Shown here: positions 1-9,561 of the stretch, piece after piece | How the letters are laid out: each line of letters begins with the position of its first letter | Position numbering within the stretch: the first letter of the stretch is position 1 | Origin: Streptococcus oralis subsp. dentisani | GTDB taxonomy: Bacteria; Bacillota; Bacilli; Lactobacillales; Streptococcaceae | Reading direction: 5' to 3' | DNA length: 64,000 nucleotides | Assembly: GCF_002096335.1 (NCBI RefSeq) | Contig: NZ_NCUW01000025.1 | Coordinates: forward strand, 1 to 64,000 | Translations under genes and position numbers: made by a program | The notes under the pieces: model-generated | What the model was told of the DNA's origin: nothing | The model's database searches: none | What the model saw: the letters and a program-made list of their open reading frames with translations, nothing else

Positions 1-120
1 GCACTTGAAACGACGCTTTTTCAGGAGAATTCTAGTCGTTTCAAGGTAAGGAGCCTTAGAAGTTTTTTGAAAGTCATATTTCTTCATTTGCTTTCGGGTC
101 TGTTTAGAATATTTGTTGAG
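1..120 (-). pseudogene. ISL3-family (IS1167-like) transposase fragment
   Basis: Read on the minus strand, this stretch encodes a 40-residue run containing MKKYDFQKTSKAPYLETT followed by RILLKKRRFKC. This matches the N-terminal zinc-ribbon region of ISL3/IS1167-type transposases as I remember it. The usual CPxC residues before MKKYDFQK are not seen, a stop codon lies just upstream in the same frame, and a few residues between ETT and RILL appear deleted. The fragment runs off the left edge of the window. It is a decayed relic, not a functional transposase. Confidence 0.6.
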
Positions 121-123
121 ATC

Positions 124-583
124 ATATTAAGTGAATAAATATTCTGTGTAATATCACCTATCTTTCTTTGGTGATGGAGCGGTCAATGTAGTCAACAATT
201 TGCATGTTCTCATTGCTTAAATGAATGAAATGTCTTCTCATATCCTCAGACTTAAGAATGCTAAATAAGGATTTCATGATGTCGTTGTCTGGGTTATTTC
301 TTTTGCAAGGCATGGTGACTTGAATAACCTTACTCTCTTAAAAATTGTTGGAGAGTAGTAACTGTATTTCCTCTTTTTTGTGATTTTTATTCTATAACGT
401 TCAATCAATCTGATCATGTAGTTTAGTGCATAAACATTCACAGAAAATTTCTTTGAATGCTGTGCGAAATTTTGAACTGGTTTTCGGTATTCATAGATTT
501 TAACGTTATCCGAATAAGTTTCTTGCGTAGTAAAAGACCCCAAAAGTTAGATTTCCTTGTCTAACTTTTGGGGCGCAGTTCAC
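124..583 (-). mobile_element. Internally deleted IS3-family (IS150/IS861-like) element
   Basis: On the minus strand, 328-543 encodes about 70 residues (VKIYEYRKPVQ, KKFSVNVYALNYMIRLIERY, YYSP) that resemble the N-terminal HTH part of IS3-group OrfA. In a second frame, 158 to about 325 encodes CKRNNPDNDIMKSLFSILKS and IVDYID. This resembles the C-terminal part of the OrfB integrase core (RKGNSPDN..MESFFGILKSE..IDYID). The OrfA middle and most of OrfB are missing, so the element has a large internal deletion plus a frame change. The outer end (538-583) has the CCCCAAAAGTTAGA terminal repeat typical of this group. It is non-autonomous. Confidence 0.55.
537..583. repeat. IS terminal inverted repeat / hairpin
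   Basis: CCCAAAAGTTAG (538-549) is the reverse complement of CTAACTTTTGGG (561-572), with an 11-nt loop. On the minus strand it is preceded by TGAACTGCGC, as at the ends of streptococcal IS150-type elements. It could also act as a transcription terminator hairpin. Confidence 0.5.
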
Positions 584-642
584 TTTAAGCGCTGACTATT
601 TATAATATAAAAAAATCAACTGGAAATATGGAATTTTCTTTT

Positions 643-1350
643 TTAGAAAGATAGACCTAAATTTCTACTAATCAAAACCAGTAGGGCTAATAAGCTAAAA
701 GCGATACCATTAACGATCATATGAAGTAAGATCGACATCTCTAGACGTTCTGTCTTATAGGCTGTCCAAGTCAGAACCGTAGACATCCCTCCATAAATAA
801 TCACAGAGGGTAGATTAGTTGGTGTATGGAGTAAGGCAAAGACAATTGCCCCAACAACAAAGCCAATTTTTTCCTTACCACGGAAGATTTTTTTAGGAAT
901 AATCCCCCGACACAAGATTTCCTCACAAATAGGAGCAATCAAGACTAGCAAGAAAAAAGTTGAAATCAAGGAACTGTTTTGAACAAAACCATTAATGGCT
1001 GATTGATTGCTGGTTGTCGTCTCATTCATCATGCGAAGCAAAGATGAACCAAACAAGTTGGTAGCAAAAATTACTAGATAACTCAACACCAGGCGAGCCA
1101 AGTCTTGAGCCTTAAAAAAGGATAAATTAAAGCTGGCAAGCTTGGTTTTTCGAGCGCTAATGATGAATATAGCCAAAACAACAATGGCTAAGGTGCCGAC
1201 TAAGAGTCCTGACTGTAAAAGTGGAAATTGTTTAACGGCCAACCAAGCAGCTAGTCCTATGGGAACTTGCGATAGAATAAAAGCCGCTAAAAGGATGAGG
1301 ACCCACATTCCTCTGTTTAAAACCTCTTGCCAGATTGTCTTTTCTTTCAT
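643..1350 (-). CDS. CPBP family intramembrane glutamic endopeptidase (CAAX/Abi-type)
   Basis: This 235-residue, very hydrophobic protein has about six to eight predicted membrane segments. The family's conserved residues are visible: the EExxxR motif (E143, E144, R148 in EEILCRG), H175 in LLHTPTN and H210/N214 in HMIVN. CPBP proteins are intramembrane proteases related to CAAX prenyl endopeptidases; in Gram-positive bacteria some serve bacteriocin self-immunity and most have unknown substrates. No bacteriocin gene is nearby, so its role is open. A ribosome binding site (AAGGAGG-like) precedes the ATG. It lies downstream of the purine permease on the same strand, 53 bases away, and may share its transcript. 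Confidence 0.85.
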   Translation of the reverse strand: MKEKTIWQEVLNRGMWVLILLAAFILSQVPIGLAAWLAVKQFPLLQSGLLVGTLAIVVLAIFIISARKTKLASFNLSFFKAQDLARLVLSYLVIFATNLFGSSLLRMMNETTTSNQSAINGFVQNSSLISTFFLLVLIAPICEEILCRGIIPKKIFRGKEKIGFVVGAIVFALLHTPTNLPSVIIYGGMSTVLTWTAYKTERLEMSILLHMIVNGIAFSLLALLVLISRNLGLSF

Positions 1351-1403
1351 GTTGTACCTCCTTATAATAAAAAGGGGGAATTCGCCTTTTTCTATTATAC
1401 CAT

Positions 1404-2822
1404 TTATAGCGCCATACTGATATAGTTAAGGATAAACAAGGCATCCAAAATCCAAATCATCACGTGCACATCCTTGGCTTGACCTTTGACAAGTTTTGTC
1501 AAGGTGTATGTCAAGAAACCAACAGCAATCCCTTGTGTGATAGAGTAGCTGAATCCCATAAAGATAGAGGTGAAGAAGGCAGGAACCGCTTCAGCCATAT
1601 CATCCCAAGGAATATTTTTCAAGTTAGAAAGCATCATGATTCCGACAATGATTAAAATTGGTGCTGTTGCAGCTGTTGGAACAATCGCTAGAAGTGGGCT
1701 AAAGAAGCTAGATAGGGCAAAACAGATCGCAACAACTAGGGCTGTCAAACCAGTACGTCCACCAGCACCGATACCCGCCGCAGACTCAACATAGGTCGTA
1801 ACGTTTGAAGTACCTGCAATGGCACCTACTGAAGTTGCCACCAAGTCTGAGTAAAGAGCCTTGTCCAATTTAGCTGACTCATGATTTTCCCCACTTGTCG
1901 CAACGATACCAACTTTTTCACCAGTACCGATAAGCGTACCTATTGTATCAAAAATATCAGTTAGTGAGAAGGCAAGAATAGCCATCAAGGTTTCTGGTAA
2001 ACGTGAAGTGTTTGATATCAAAGATCCTAAACCTTCTGAACCAAGAGCAGCACCAAACAAAGTTCCTAGATCATTAACCGCTGATGAAAGGTTGTTGCTA
2101 GCAAAGTCAATCCCTGACAATTTCACAACACCAACAGCGATGGCAAGAACAGTCGTTGTAAGGATAGATAGAATGATTCCACCTTTAATTCCTTTAACAA
2201 CAAAGAAGATAGTAATAGCCAGACCTGCAAGAGCCACCAATACTGCTGGAGTATTGAAGTCTACCAAACCTGGAACGGCTGCTGAGTTTGCAGTAATTGC
2301 AGCTTGAGCCTTGTCTGCTCCTTCACCTGCTACAGTATAAGTACCCGGATCAATCGAGAATTTCAAGAAACCAGCATTCTTAATCCCCACATAGGCAAGG
2401 AAAACACCAATACCAGCTGAAATGGCAGAACGGAGCGTTGTAGGAATGGATTCGATGATCATTTTACGAATATTTGTCAAGGTAATAATCAGTGAAATAA
2501 TTCCACAAATGAAGACCATACCAAGAGCTTCTTTCCAAGTATAGCCCATCCCAAATACAACTGTAAAGGTAAAGAAGGCGTTCAATCCCATACCTGGTGC
2601 TTGTGCATACGGCAAATTAGCATAGAAAGCCATCATCAAGGTACCGACTACAGAACCGATAATCGTTGCCAAGAATACACCTTGTACAGGCATGCCAGTC
2701 TGTGAAAGCATTTGTGGGTTTACAAAGAGAATATAGCTCATTGCAAAGAAAGTTGTTAAACCAGCAAGCACCTCTGTACGGACATCTGTCCCGTGCTCTT
2801 TTAGTTTAAATAGTTTGTCCAT
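1404..2822 (-). CDS. NCS2/AzgA-type purine permease (guanine/hypoxanthine)
   Basis: This 472-residue protein has about 12-14 predicted membrane segments. The N-terminal stretch (KEHGTDVRTEVLAGLTTF, FAMSYILFVNPQ) is characteristic of the AzgA/PbuG/PbuO branch of nucleobase-cation symporters, which import hypoxanthine, guanine or adenine with protons. The DxxDTxGTLIGTGEKVG region (about residues 300-317) is the conserved substrate-site segment of this branch. Substrate preference cannot be fixed from sequence alone. The start is supported by AAAAGGAGA seven bases before the ATG. A PurBox-like sequence lies just upstream (see separate entry), which suits a purine transporter. Confidence 0.88.
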   Translation of the reverse strand: MDKLFKLKEHGTDVRTEVLAGLTTFFAMSYILFVNPQMLSQTGMPVQGVFLATIIGSVVGTLMMAFYANLPYAQAPGMGLNAFFTFTVVFGMGYTWKEALGMVFICGIISLIITLTNIRKMIIESIPTTLRSAISAGIGVFLAYVGIKNAGFLKFSIDPGTYTVAGEGADKAQAAITANSAAVPGLVDFNTPAVLVALAGLAITIFFVVKGIKGGIILSILTTTVLAIAVGVVKLSGIDFASNNLSSAVNDLGTLFGAALGSEGLGSLISNTSRLPETLMAILAFSLTDIFDTIGTLIGTGEKVGIVATSGENHESAKLDKALYSDLVATSVGAIAGTSNVTTYVESAAGIGAGGRTGLTALVVAICFALSSFFSPLLAIVPTAATAPILIIVGIMMLSNLKNIPWDDMAEAVPAFFTSIFMGFSYSITQGIAVGFLTYTLTKLVKGQAKDVHVMIWILDALFILNYISMAL

Positions 2823-2842
2823 TATAAATCTCCTTTTGTTTT

Positions 2843-2866
2843 TTTACGAACAATATGAGTATTATA
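2843..2866 (-). promoter_or_regulatory. Promoter with PurBox-like site before purine permease
   Basis: On the minus strand there is a perfect TATAAT at 2866-2861. Just inside the predicted transcript, the plus strand reads TTTACGAACAAT (2843-2854), one base off the PurR-binding PurBox consensus AWWWCCGAACWWT. No good partner box is seen at the usual spacing, so PurR control is only a suggestion. Confidence 0.35.
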
Positions 2867-2965
2867 TCATTTATCATTCACCTTTTCAATATGTTTGTTT
2901 GATTTATTTAACAAAATGAAATGTTTATTTTTTGTTTTGAGCCTGTTTTTCTTCTTTCTTTTTGA

Positions 2966-2971
2966 TATAAT
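2966..2971 (+). promoter_or_regulatory. -10 box of Cof phosphatase gene
   Basis: A perfect TATAAT lies 38 bases before the ATG at 3010. No convincing -35 box is seen at 16-18 bases. Confidence 0.45.
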
Positions 2972-3009
2972 AGTAGACATCTTATCTGGAATGTACTAGG
3001 AAGGTTTAT

Positions 3010-3822
3010 ATGACTAAAAAAATTATCGCAGTCGATTTGGACGGAACCCTGCTCAATGGTGAAAGCAAGCTCTCCGATTTTACCAAAAAGACAATCAAAA
3101 AAATTACTGAAAAGGGACACCATGTTGTTATCACAACAGGCCGTCCGTATCGTATGGCAAAAGACTTCTACCGCGAACTCGAGTTGCATACTCCCATGAT
3201 TAACTTTAATGGTTCCCTCACCCATTTACCCGGGCAGACTTGGGCGCATGAGAAGTGCTTGACCTTGGACAAAAAATACCTCTTGGATATGGTCCAACGC
3301 AAAGAGGATATCCAAGCTGACTTTATTGCAGGAGAATACCGTAAGAAGTTTTATATCACAGCTCCTAATGAAGAAATCGCAGATCCCAAATTATTTGGTG
3401 TGGAAAATTTCCAACCCGAAAATCAATTCAAGCCTGAACTGGTGACCAAGGACCCCAACTGCATCCTCTTGCAAACAAGAGCTGAGGACAAATACGCCCT
3501 AGCTGACGAGATGAATCGCTTTTACCAGCACCAACTAGCGATCAATACCTGGGGAGGCCCCCTCAATATCCTCGAATGTACACCCAAAGGAGTCAACAAA
3601 GCCTTTGCCCTCGAATATTTGCTCAATGTGATGAATCGTGATAAAAAAGACTTAATTGCCTTCGGCGATGAGCAAAATGATAGAGAAATGCTGGCTTTCG
3701 CAGGCAAGGGATATGCTATGAAAAACGCTAACCCTGCTCTTCTTCCATATGCAGATGAACAACTTCCTCTGACCAACGAAGAAGATGGTGTTGCAAAAAC
3801 ACTTCAGGATTTGTTCTTGTAA
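3010..3822 (+). CDS. Cof-type HAD-IIB family phosphatase
   Basis: This 270-residue cytosolic phosphatase of the HAD superfamily belongs to the Cof/YidA subfamily. Motif I is AVDLDGTLLN (nucleophile D9, acid D11), motif II is VVITTGRP near residue 41, and motif IV is FGDEQNDREML near residue 217. A C2-type cap lies between motifs II and III. Family members dephosphorylate sugar phosphates, flavin or pyridoxal phosphates with low specificity; the physiological substrate cannot be read from sequence. The gene is divergent from the purine permease. The start ATG has AGGAAGG nine bases upstream. Confidence 0.85.
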   Translation: MTKKIIAVDLDGTLLNGESKLSDFTKKTIKKITEKGHHVVITTGRPYRMAKDFYRELELHTPMINFNGSLTHLPGQTWAHEKCLTLDKKYLLDMVQRKEDIQADFIAGEYRKKFYITAPNEEIADPKLFGVENFQPENQFKPELVTKDPNCILLQTRAEDKYALADEMNRFYQHQLAINTWGGPLNILECTPKGVNKAFALEYLLNVMNRDKKDLIAFGDEQNDREMLAFAGKGYAMKNANPALLPYADEQLPLTNEEDGVAKTLQDLFL

Positions 3823-4157
3823 TGTATACTGGTGGCTGGCAAAAACTCCATTTGAGGAGAAGAGCCAGCAACTTCCTATGATAAAACGTATAATATCAAG
3901 GATTTCAATACCTGATCTTATGCGTTTTTATAATTTGGAAGTCTTTTTGTCAAGGAGTTTTGTGTTTTTTTCACAGTCTAGTCAACTGGTCAATCGATTG
4001 TTTATGAATTCACATTCAAACTCGTGGAAAAGGCTTTCATTTGTGATATAATACACATAAAATAGACAAGAGAGCTCAGCGAATGTGACTCTATTTGACA
4101 CAAAAATCAATCCAGTCTATTTATCTCTGTTCTCAGAAAATATCAAGGAGGATAGCT
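3823..4157 (+). promoter_or_regulatory. Intergenic region with hairpin and extended -10 promoter of adh
   Basis: GCTGGC (3835-3840) and CTCC (3846-3849) pair with GGAG and GCCAGC (3864-3869), forming a hairpin without a T-run, so it is at best a weak terminator for the phosphatase gene. An extended -10 box TGATATAAT lies at 4044-4052, and an AAGGAGGA ribosome binding site lies before the ATG at 4158. Nothing else is recognisable here. Confidence 0.45.
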
Positions 4158-5176
4158 ATGAAAGCTGTTGTTGTAAATCCAGAAAGCACTGGTGTTGTCA
4201 TTGAAGAAAAAGTACTCCGCTCACTTAAAACTGGGGAAGCACTTGTTGAAGTGGAATATTGTTGAGTTTGCCACACTGATCTTCACGTTGCTCATGGGGA
4301 CTTCGGTCAAGTACCTGGTCGTGTTCTAGGACATGAAGGTATCGGTATCGTCAAGGAAGTTGCTCCAGATGTTCAAAGCCTTAAAGTTGGTGACCGTGTC
4401 AGCATTGCTTGGTTCTTCGAAGGCTGCGGTACTTGCGAATACTGTAAACTGGTCGCGAAACTCTCTGCCGTACGGTGAAAAATGCTGGATATTCAGTAGA
4501 CAGTGGTATGGCAGAACAATGTATCGTAACAGCGGATTATGCTGTTAAAGTTCCAGATGGACTTGATCCAGTCCAAACTTCTTCAATCACATGTGCTGGT
4601 GTAACAATCTATAAAGCCATTAAAGAAGCAAAAGTTGAACTAGGACAATGGATAGTCTTCTATGGTGCTGGTGGTCTTGGTAACTTAGCCGTTCAATACG
4701 CCAAGAAAGTATTCAACGCTCATGTTATCGCAGTTGATATCAACAACGACAAACTGGCTCTTGCAAAAGAAGTAGGCGCAGAAATCGTTATCAATGGACT
4801 AGAAGTTGAAGACGTTCCAGAACTTATCAAAGAAAAAACAAATGGAGGAGCTCATTCAGCTGTCGTAACTGCTGTGTCTAAAGTTGCCTTCAATCAAGCT
4901 GTTGATTCCGTTCGTGCTGTTGGTCGCGTAGTAGCTGTTGGTCTTCCTTCTGAAATGATGGATCTTAGCATCGTAAAAACTGTTCTAGATGGAATTCAAG
5001 TGATTGGTTCTCTTGTTGGAACTCGTAAAGACTTGGAAGAAGCCTTCCAATTCGGGGCAGAAGGTCTGATAGTACCCGTAGTTCAAAAACGTCCAGTAGA
5101 AGATGCTGTAGCTATTTTCGATGAAATGGAAAAAGGTCAAATCCAAGGACGTATGGTACTGGATTTTACACACTAA
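4158..5176 (+). pseudogene. adhP: Zinc-dependent alcohol dehydrogenase, broken
   Basis: The reading frame starts at ATG 4158 with MKAVVVNPESTGVVIEEK, typical of medium-chain zinc alcohol dehydrogenases (AdhP type). It meets TGA at 4263-4265, exactly where the catalytic zinc motif should read CGVCHTDLH (here C-stop-VCHTDLH). The frame is then good until the structural zinc region. There the codons after CEYC (4443-4447) are one base short, and the rest, from KNAGYSVDS to the end at 5176, is in the -1 frame. The C-terminal part keeps the Rossmann motif GAGGLGN. Two independent lesions in an otherwise well-preserved gene point to recent inactivation. A GTG-initiated 233-residue remnant (4475-5176) lacks both zinc sites and could not be an active enzyme. 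Confidence 0.88.
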
Positions 5177-5194
5177 GTTAATGATAAAATTGGG

Positions 5195-5232
5195 AAACGA
5201 AAGATTGCTCACTTGCAGTCTTTCGTTTTGTT
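5195..5232 (+). terminator. Intrinsic terminator after adh
   Basis: AAACGAAAGA (5195-5204) pairs with TCTTTCGTTT (5219-5228), followed by a T-rich tract. Confidence 0.75.
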
Positions 5233-5382
5233 TTCAATTTATTTTCAAAAAGACAGCCCATTTTCATTGTTTTTATATTAAATTTTAGTTCTTTACTTGA
5301 ATACATCTTTAAAAATTCTTTATATATTAACATTTTGTAAATAGATTTTCATTGAAAATTAACACATATCTATAAGAAATGG

Positions 5383-5411
5383 TTGCTTTTTGTTTGAAAA
5401 CGGTTTATACT
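5383..5411 (+). promoter_or_regulatory. manLMN promoter with overlapping cre site
   Basis: TTGCTT (5383-5388) and TATACT (5406-5411) are separated by 17 bases. The sequence TGAAAACGGTTTAT (5395-5408) lies across the spacer and -10 box and agrees with the CcpA cre consensus TGWAANCGNTNWCA at 12 of 14 positions. CcpA binding here would block RNA polymerase. The mannose/glucose PTS is a known CcpA target in streptococci. Confidence 0.6.
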
Positions 5412-5438
5412 TAAAGTTAGGCTTAAAGTTTTCTTAAA
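5410..5438 (-). promoter_or_regulatory. CiaR-type TTTAAG repeats
   Basis: Read on the minus strand there are three TTTAAG hexamers, at 5438-5433, 5427-5422 and 5415-5410. The first two are separated by exactly five bases, the CiaR consensus TTTAAG-N5-TTTAAG. The third is six bases further. The site lies just downstream of the manL -10 box, a position expected for repression. From memory, manLMN is a negatively regulated CiaR target in S. pneumoniae. Confidence 0.6.
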
Positions 5439-5475
5439 CATTCAGTCAAACATTTTATAAGGAGGAATGACAATA

Positions 5476-6465
5476 ATGAGTATCGGAATCATTATTGCGA
5501 GCCACGGCGAATTTGCTGCGGGTATTCATCAGTCAGGATCTATGATCTTTGGTGAACAAGAAAAGGTTCAAGTTGTAACCTTTATGCCAAACGAAGGTCC
5601 AGATGATTTATACGCTAAGATCAATAACGCTGTTGCTGCATTTGACGCAGAAGATGAGGTTCTAGTCTTGGCTGACCTTTGGAGTGGATCTCCATTTAAC
5701 CAAGCTAGTCGCGTGATGGGAGAAAATCCAGAACGTAAATTTGCCATCATCACAGGACTGAACTTACCGATGTTGATCCAAGCCTACACAGAGCGCCTGA
5801 TGGACGCGAATGCAGGTGTGGAAAAAGTCGCTGCGAATATCATTAAAGAAGCCAAAGATGGCATCAAAGCTCTTCCAGAAGAGCTTAACCCAGTTGAGGA
5901 AGTTGCAAGTGCTGCAGCTGCTCCAGTTGCCCAAGCTGCTATTCCAGAAGGAACTGTTATCGGTGACGGTAAACTGAAGATCAACCTTGCTCGTCTAGAC
6001 ACTCGTCTCCTTCACGGACAAGTTGCAACCGCTTGGACACCAGATTCAAAAGCAGACCGTATCATCGTTGCTTCAGATAACGTTGCAAACGACGAATTGC
6101 GTAAAGAATTGATCAAACAAGCAGCTCCTAACGGAGTAAAAGCCAACGTTGTACCAATCAAAAAATTGATTGAGGTTGCAAAGGATCCTCGTTTTGGTAA
6201 CACACATGCTCTTATCTTGTTTGAAACACCTCAAGATGCCCTTCGTGCCATCGAAGGTGGCGTGCCAATCAAGACCCTTAACGTTGGTTCTATGGCTCAC
6301 TCAACAGGTAAAACAATGATTAACAACGTTTTGTCTATGGACAAAGAAGACGTTGCAACCTTTGAAAAAATGCGTGACCTCGGTGTTGAATTTGACGTAC
6401 GTAAAGTACCAAACGACACGAAAAAAGATTTGTTTGACTTGATTAAGAAAGCAAACGTTCAATAA
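5476..6465 (+). CDS. manL: Mannose-family PTS, EIIAB subunit
   Basis: This 329-residue cytoplasmic phosphocarrier belongs to the mannose-family phosphotransferase system, which brings in and phosphorylates glucose, mannose and related sugars. The IIA domain (residues 1 to about 135) carries the phospho-histidine H10 in [10 protein letters not shown]. An Ala/Pro-rich linker (about 140-160) leads to the IIB domain, with its histidine in [12 protein letters not shown]. The upstream ATG at 5467 is only one base from the AAGGAGG ribosome binding site; the ATG at 5476, ten bases from it, is the better start. It is first in manL-manM-manN. In streptococci this protein also takes part in sugar signalling. 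Confidence 0.95.
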   Translation: MSIGIIIASHGEFAAGIHQSGSMIFGEQEKVQVVTFMPNEGPDDLYAKINNAVAAFDAEDEVLVLADLWSGSPFNQASRVMGENPERKFAIITGLNLPMLIQAYTERLMDANAGVEKVAANIIKEAKDGIKALPEELNPVEEVASAAAAPVAQAAIPEGTVIGDGKLKINLARLDTRLLHGQVATAWTPDSKADRIIVASDNVANDELRKELIKQAAPNGVKANVVPIKKLIEVAKDPRFGNTHALILFETPQDALRAIEGGVPIKTLNVGSMAHSTGKTMINNVLSMDKEDVATFEKMRDLGVEFDVRKVPNDTKKDLFDLIKKANVQ

Positions 6466-6540
6466 TTTTAATCTGTTTCTATCATTTTTGAAAACAGGAT
6501 TAAATACTTTATTAAAACTAAATAGAAAAGGAATAAAACC

Positions 6541-7353
6541 ATGTCAGATATTTCAATCATTTCTGCTATCTTGGTTGTAGTTGTTGCCTTCCTTGCAGGT
6601 CTTGAAGGTATCCTCGACCAATTCCAATTCCATCAACCAATCGTCGCATGTACCCTTATCGGACTTGCAACTGGTAACCTCGAAGCAGGTGTTATGCTTG
6701 GTGGATCTCTTCAAATGATCGCCCTTGGTTGGGCAAACATCGGAGCTGCCGTAGCTCCTGACGCTGCTCTTGCATCTGTTGCTGCAGCAATCATCTTGAT
6801 CAAAGGTGGAAACTTTACTACTGAAGGTATCGCTGTTGCAACTGCAACAGCTATCCCTATTGCCGTAGCTGGACTTTTCTTGACAATGATTGTTCGTACA
6901 ATCTCAGTTGTCTTGGTTCACTCAGCTGATGCTGCTGCTAAAGACGCAAACTTTGCTGCCGTTGAACGCGCTCACTACTTTGCTCTTGTTCTTCAAGGTC
7001 TTCGTATCGCAATCCCTGCAGCCTTCCTTATCGCTATCCCAGCTTCTGCTGTCCAAGATGCTCTTAAATTGATGCCAGAATGGTTGAACGGTGGTATGGC
7101 TGTCGGTGGTGCTATGGTCGTTGCCGTTGGTTACGCTATGGTTATCAACATGATGGCAACTCGTGAAGTATGGCCATTCTTCGCAATCGGTTTCGCTCTT
7201 GCAGCGATTTCACAATTGACTTTGATTGCCCTTGGTGTCATCGGTGTTGCCCTTGCCTTCATCTATCTTAACCTTTCTAAACAAGGTGGAAACGGTGGCG
7301 GAGGAGCTGCGACTTCTAACGACCCAATCGGTGATATCCTAGAAGACTACTAG
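6541..7353 (+). CDS. manM: Mannose-family PTS, EIIC subunit
   Basis: This 270-residue membrane component forms the sugar channel with ManN. It begins with MSDISIISAILVVVVAFLAG and has about eight hydrophobic segments. The sequences GNLEAGVMLGGSLQMIALGW and AAVAPD are typical of the ManY/IIC family. The C-terminal tail is Gly-rich and acidic (GGNGGGGAA, ILEDY). It lies 75 bases after manL and 14 before manN. An AAAAGGAATAAAACC ribosome binding site precedes the ATG. EIIC/EIID pairs of this family are also receptors for class IIa bacteriocins. Confidence 0.95.
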   Translation: MSDISIISAILVVVVAFLAGLEGILDQFQFHQPIVACTLIGLATGNLEAGVMLGGSLQMIALGWANIGAAVAPDAALASVAAAIILIKGGNFTTEGIAVATATAIPIAVAGLFLTMIVRTISVVLVHSADAAAKDANFAAVERAHYFALVLQGLRIAIPAAFLIAIPASAVQDALKLMPEWLNGGMAVGGAMVVAVGYAMVINMMATREVWPFFAIGFALAAISQLTLIALGVIGVALAFIYLNLSKQGGNGGGGAATSNDPIGDILEDY

Positions 7354-7367
7354 AAAGGGGAACAATC

Positions 7368-8279
7368 ATGGCTGAAAAAATTCAATTAACAAAATCAGAT
7401 CGTCGAAAAGTTTGGTGGCGTTCACAATTCCTTCAAGGTTCTTGGAACTATGAGCGTATGCAAAACTTGGGTTGGGCTTACTCATTGATTCCAGCTATCA
7501 AAAAATTGTACACTACTAAAGAAGAACAAGCCGCTGCTCTTGAGCGTCACCTTGAGTTCTTCAACACTCACCCATACGTAGCTGCTCCTATCATGGGGGT
7601 TACGCTTGCACTTGAAGAAGAACGCGCTAACGGTGTTGAAATCGATGACGCGGCTATCCAAGGGGTTAAGATCGGTATGATGGGACCTCTTGCTGGTATC
7701 GGTGACCCAGTATTCTGGTTCACAGTTCGTCCTATTCTTGGAGCCCTTGGTGCTTCACTTGCTGCATCTGGTAACCTTGTTGGTCCCCTTCTCTTCTTCT
7801 TTGGATGGAATGCCATCCGTATGGCCTTCCTATGGTATACACAAGAGTTCGGTTACAAAGCTGGATCTGAAATCACTAAAGACATGTCTGGTGGTATCTT
7901 GAAAGACATCACTAAAGGAGCGTCTATCCTTGGTATGTTCATCCTTGCCGTCCTTGTACAACGTTGGGTATCTATCAACTTCACTGTTAACCTTCCTGGT
8001 AAACAATTGGCAGAAGGTGCTTATATCAACTTCCCAGAAGGCGCTGTAACAGGTGGAGAATTGAAGGGAATCCTTGGTCAAGCACTCAGCGGATTGAGCT
8101 TGGATAGCGTTCAACCACAAACTCTTCAAGGTCAGTTGAACTCATTGATTCCAGGATTGATGGGACTTCTCCTTACTTTCCTCTGCATGTGGTTGCTTAA
8201 GAAAAAAGTATCACCAATCACAATCATCCTTGCCCTTTTTGCAGTAGGTATCGCAGCTCGTTACTTCGGTATCATGTAA
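7368..8279 (+). CDS. manN: Mannose-family PTS, EIID subunit
   Basis: This 303-residue membrane protein, partner of ManM, completes the mannose PTS permease. The family sequences SQFLQGSWNYERMQNLGW (about 18-35) and GPLAGIGDPVFWFT (about 106-119) are clear, and the C-terminal quarter contains the membrane anchor. AAAGGGG lies seven bases before the ATG. The operon ends at a terminator at 8374-8404. Confidence 0.95.
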   Translation: MAEKIQLTKSDRRKVWWRSQFLQGSWNYERMQNLGWAYSLIPAIKKLYTTKEEQAAALERHLEFFNTHPYVAAPIMGVTLALEEERANGVEIDDAAIQGVKIGMMGPLAGIGDPVFWFTVRPILGALGASLAASGNLVGPLLFFFGWNAIRMAFLWYTQEFGYKAGSEITKDMSGGILKDITKGASILGMFILAVLVQRWVSINFTVNLPGKQLAEGAYINFPEGAVTGGELKGILGQALSGLSLDSVQPQTLQGQLNSLIPGLMGLLLTFLCMWLLKKKVSPITIILALFAVGIAARYFGIM

Positions 8280-8373
8280 TTTGGATTAATTTTCATTCAA
8301 AAGAGGAGTAACTGTTCTGTTTTTGGCGGACTGGCTTCCAGTAGCCAATAATAGAAGTAGAAAATTTCTGCAT

Positions 8374-8404
8374 AGAGAGAACAATTATAGTTCTCTCTTT
8401 TTTG
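8374..8404 (+). terminator. Intrinsic terminator of manLMN
   Basis: AGAGAGAAC (8374-8382) pairs with GTTCTCTCT (8390-8398) around a 7-nt loop and is followed by TTTTTT. The rest of 8280-8615 holds no gene. A second inverted repeat, AAAAGAAAGATG (8526-8537) with CATCTTTTTCTTTT (8552-8565), precedes a TAAAAT box (8571-8576) that probably starts the folate operon. Confidence 0.8.
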
Positions 8405-8594
8405 ATGATAAACTATCAGGACTAGTAGTCCAAAAGCATGTTTAGTTATGGAATGTGGCATGGACCAGCTATTATTTTAGGGTTCACTATATAAGTCTGA
8501 TTTAGGATGATATTCATCCGTTCCTAAAAGAAAGATGAATACTAGCGTATCCATCTTTTTCTTTTTATGGTAAAATAGAGAAATAATGTGGTGA

Positions 8595-9560
<966 letters not shown>

Positions 9561-9561
9561 G

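Noticed and set aside
4263..4265. In-frame TGA in alcohol dehydrogenase as selenocysteine
   Set aside because: It replaces a glycine, not a cysteine. Streptococci are not known to use selenocysteine here, no SECIS-like structure is evident, and the same gene has a separate frameshift.
4475..5176. Independent GTG-started dehydrogenase gene
   Set aside because: It is simply the C-terminal part of the broken adh gene in the shifted frame; it lacks both zinc sites and has no ribosome binding site of its own.
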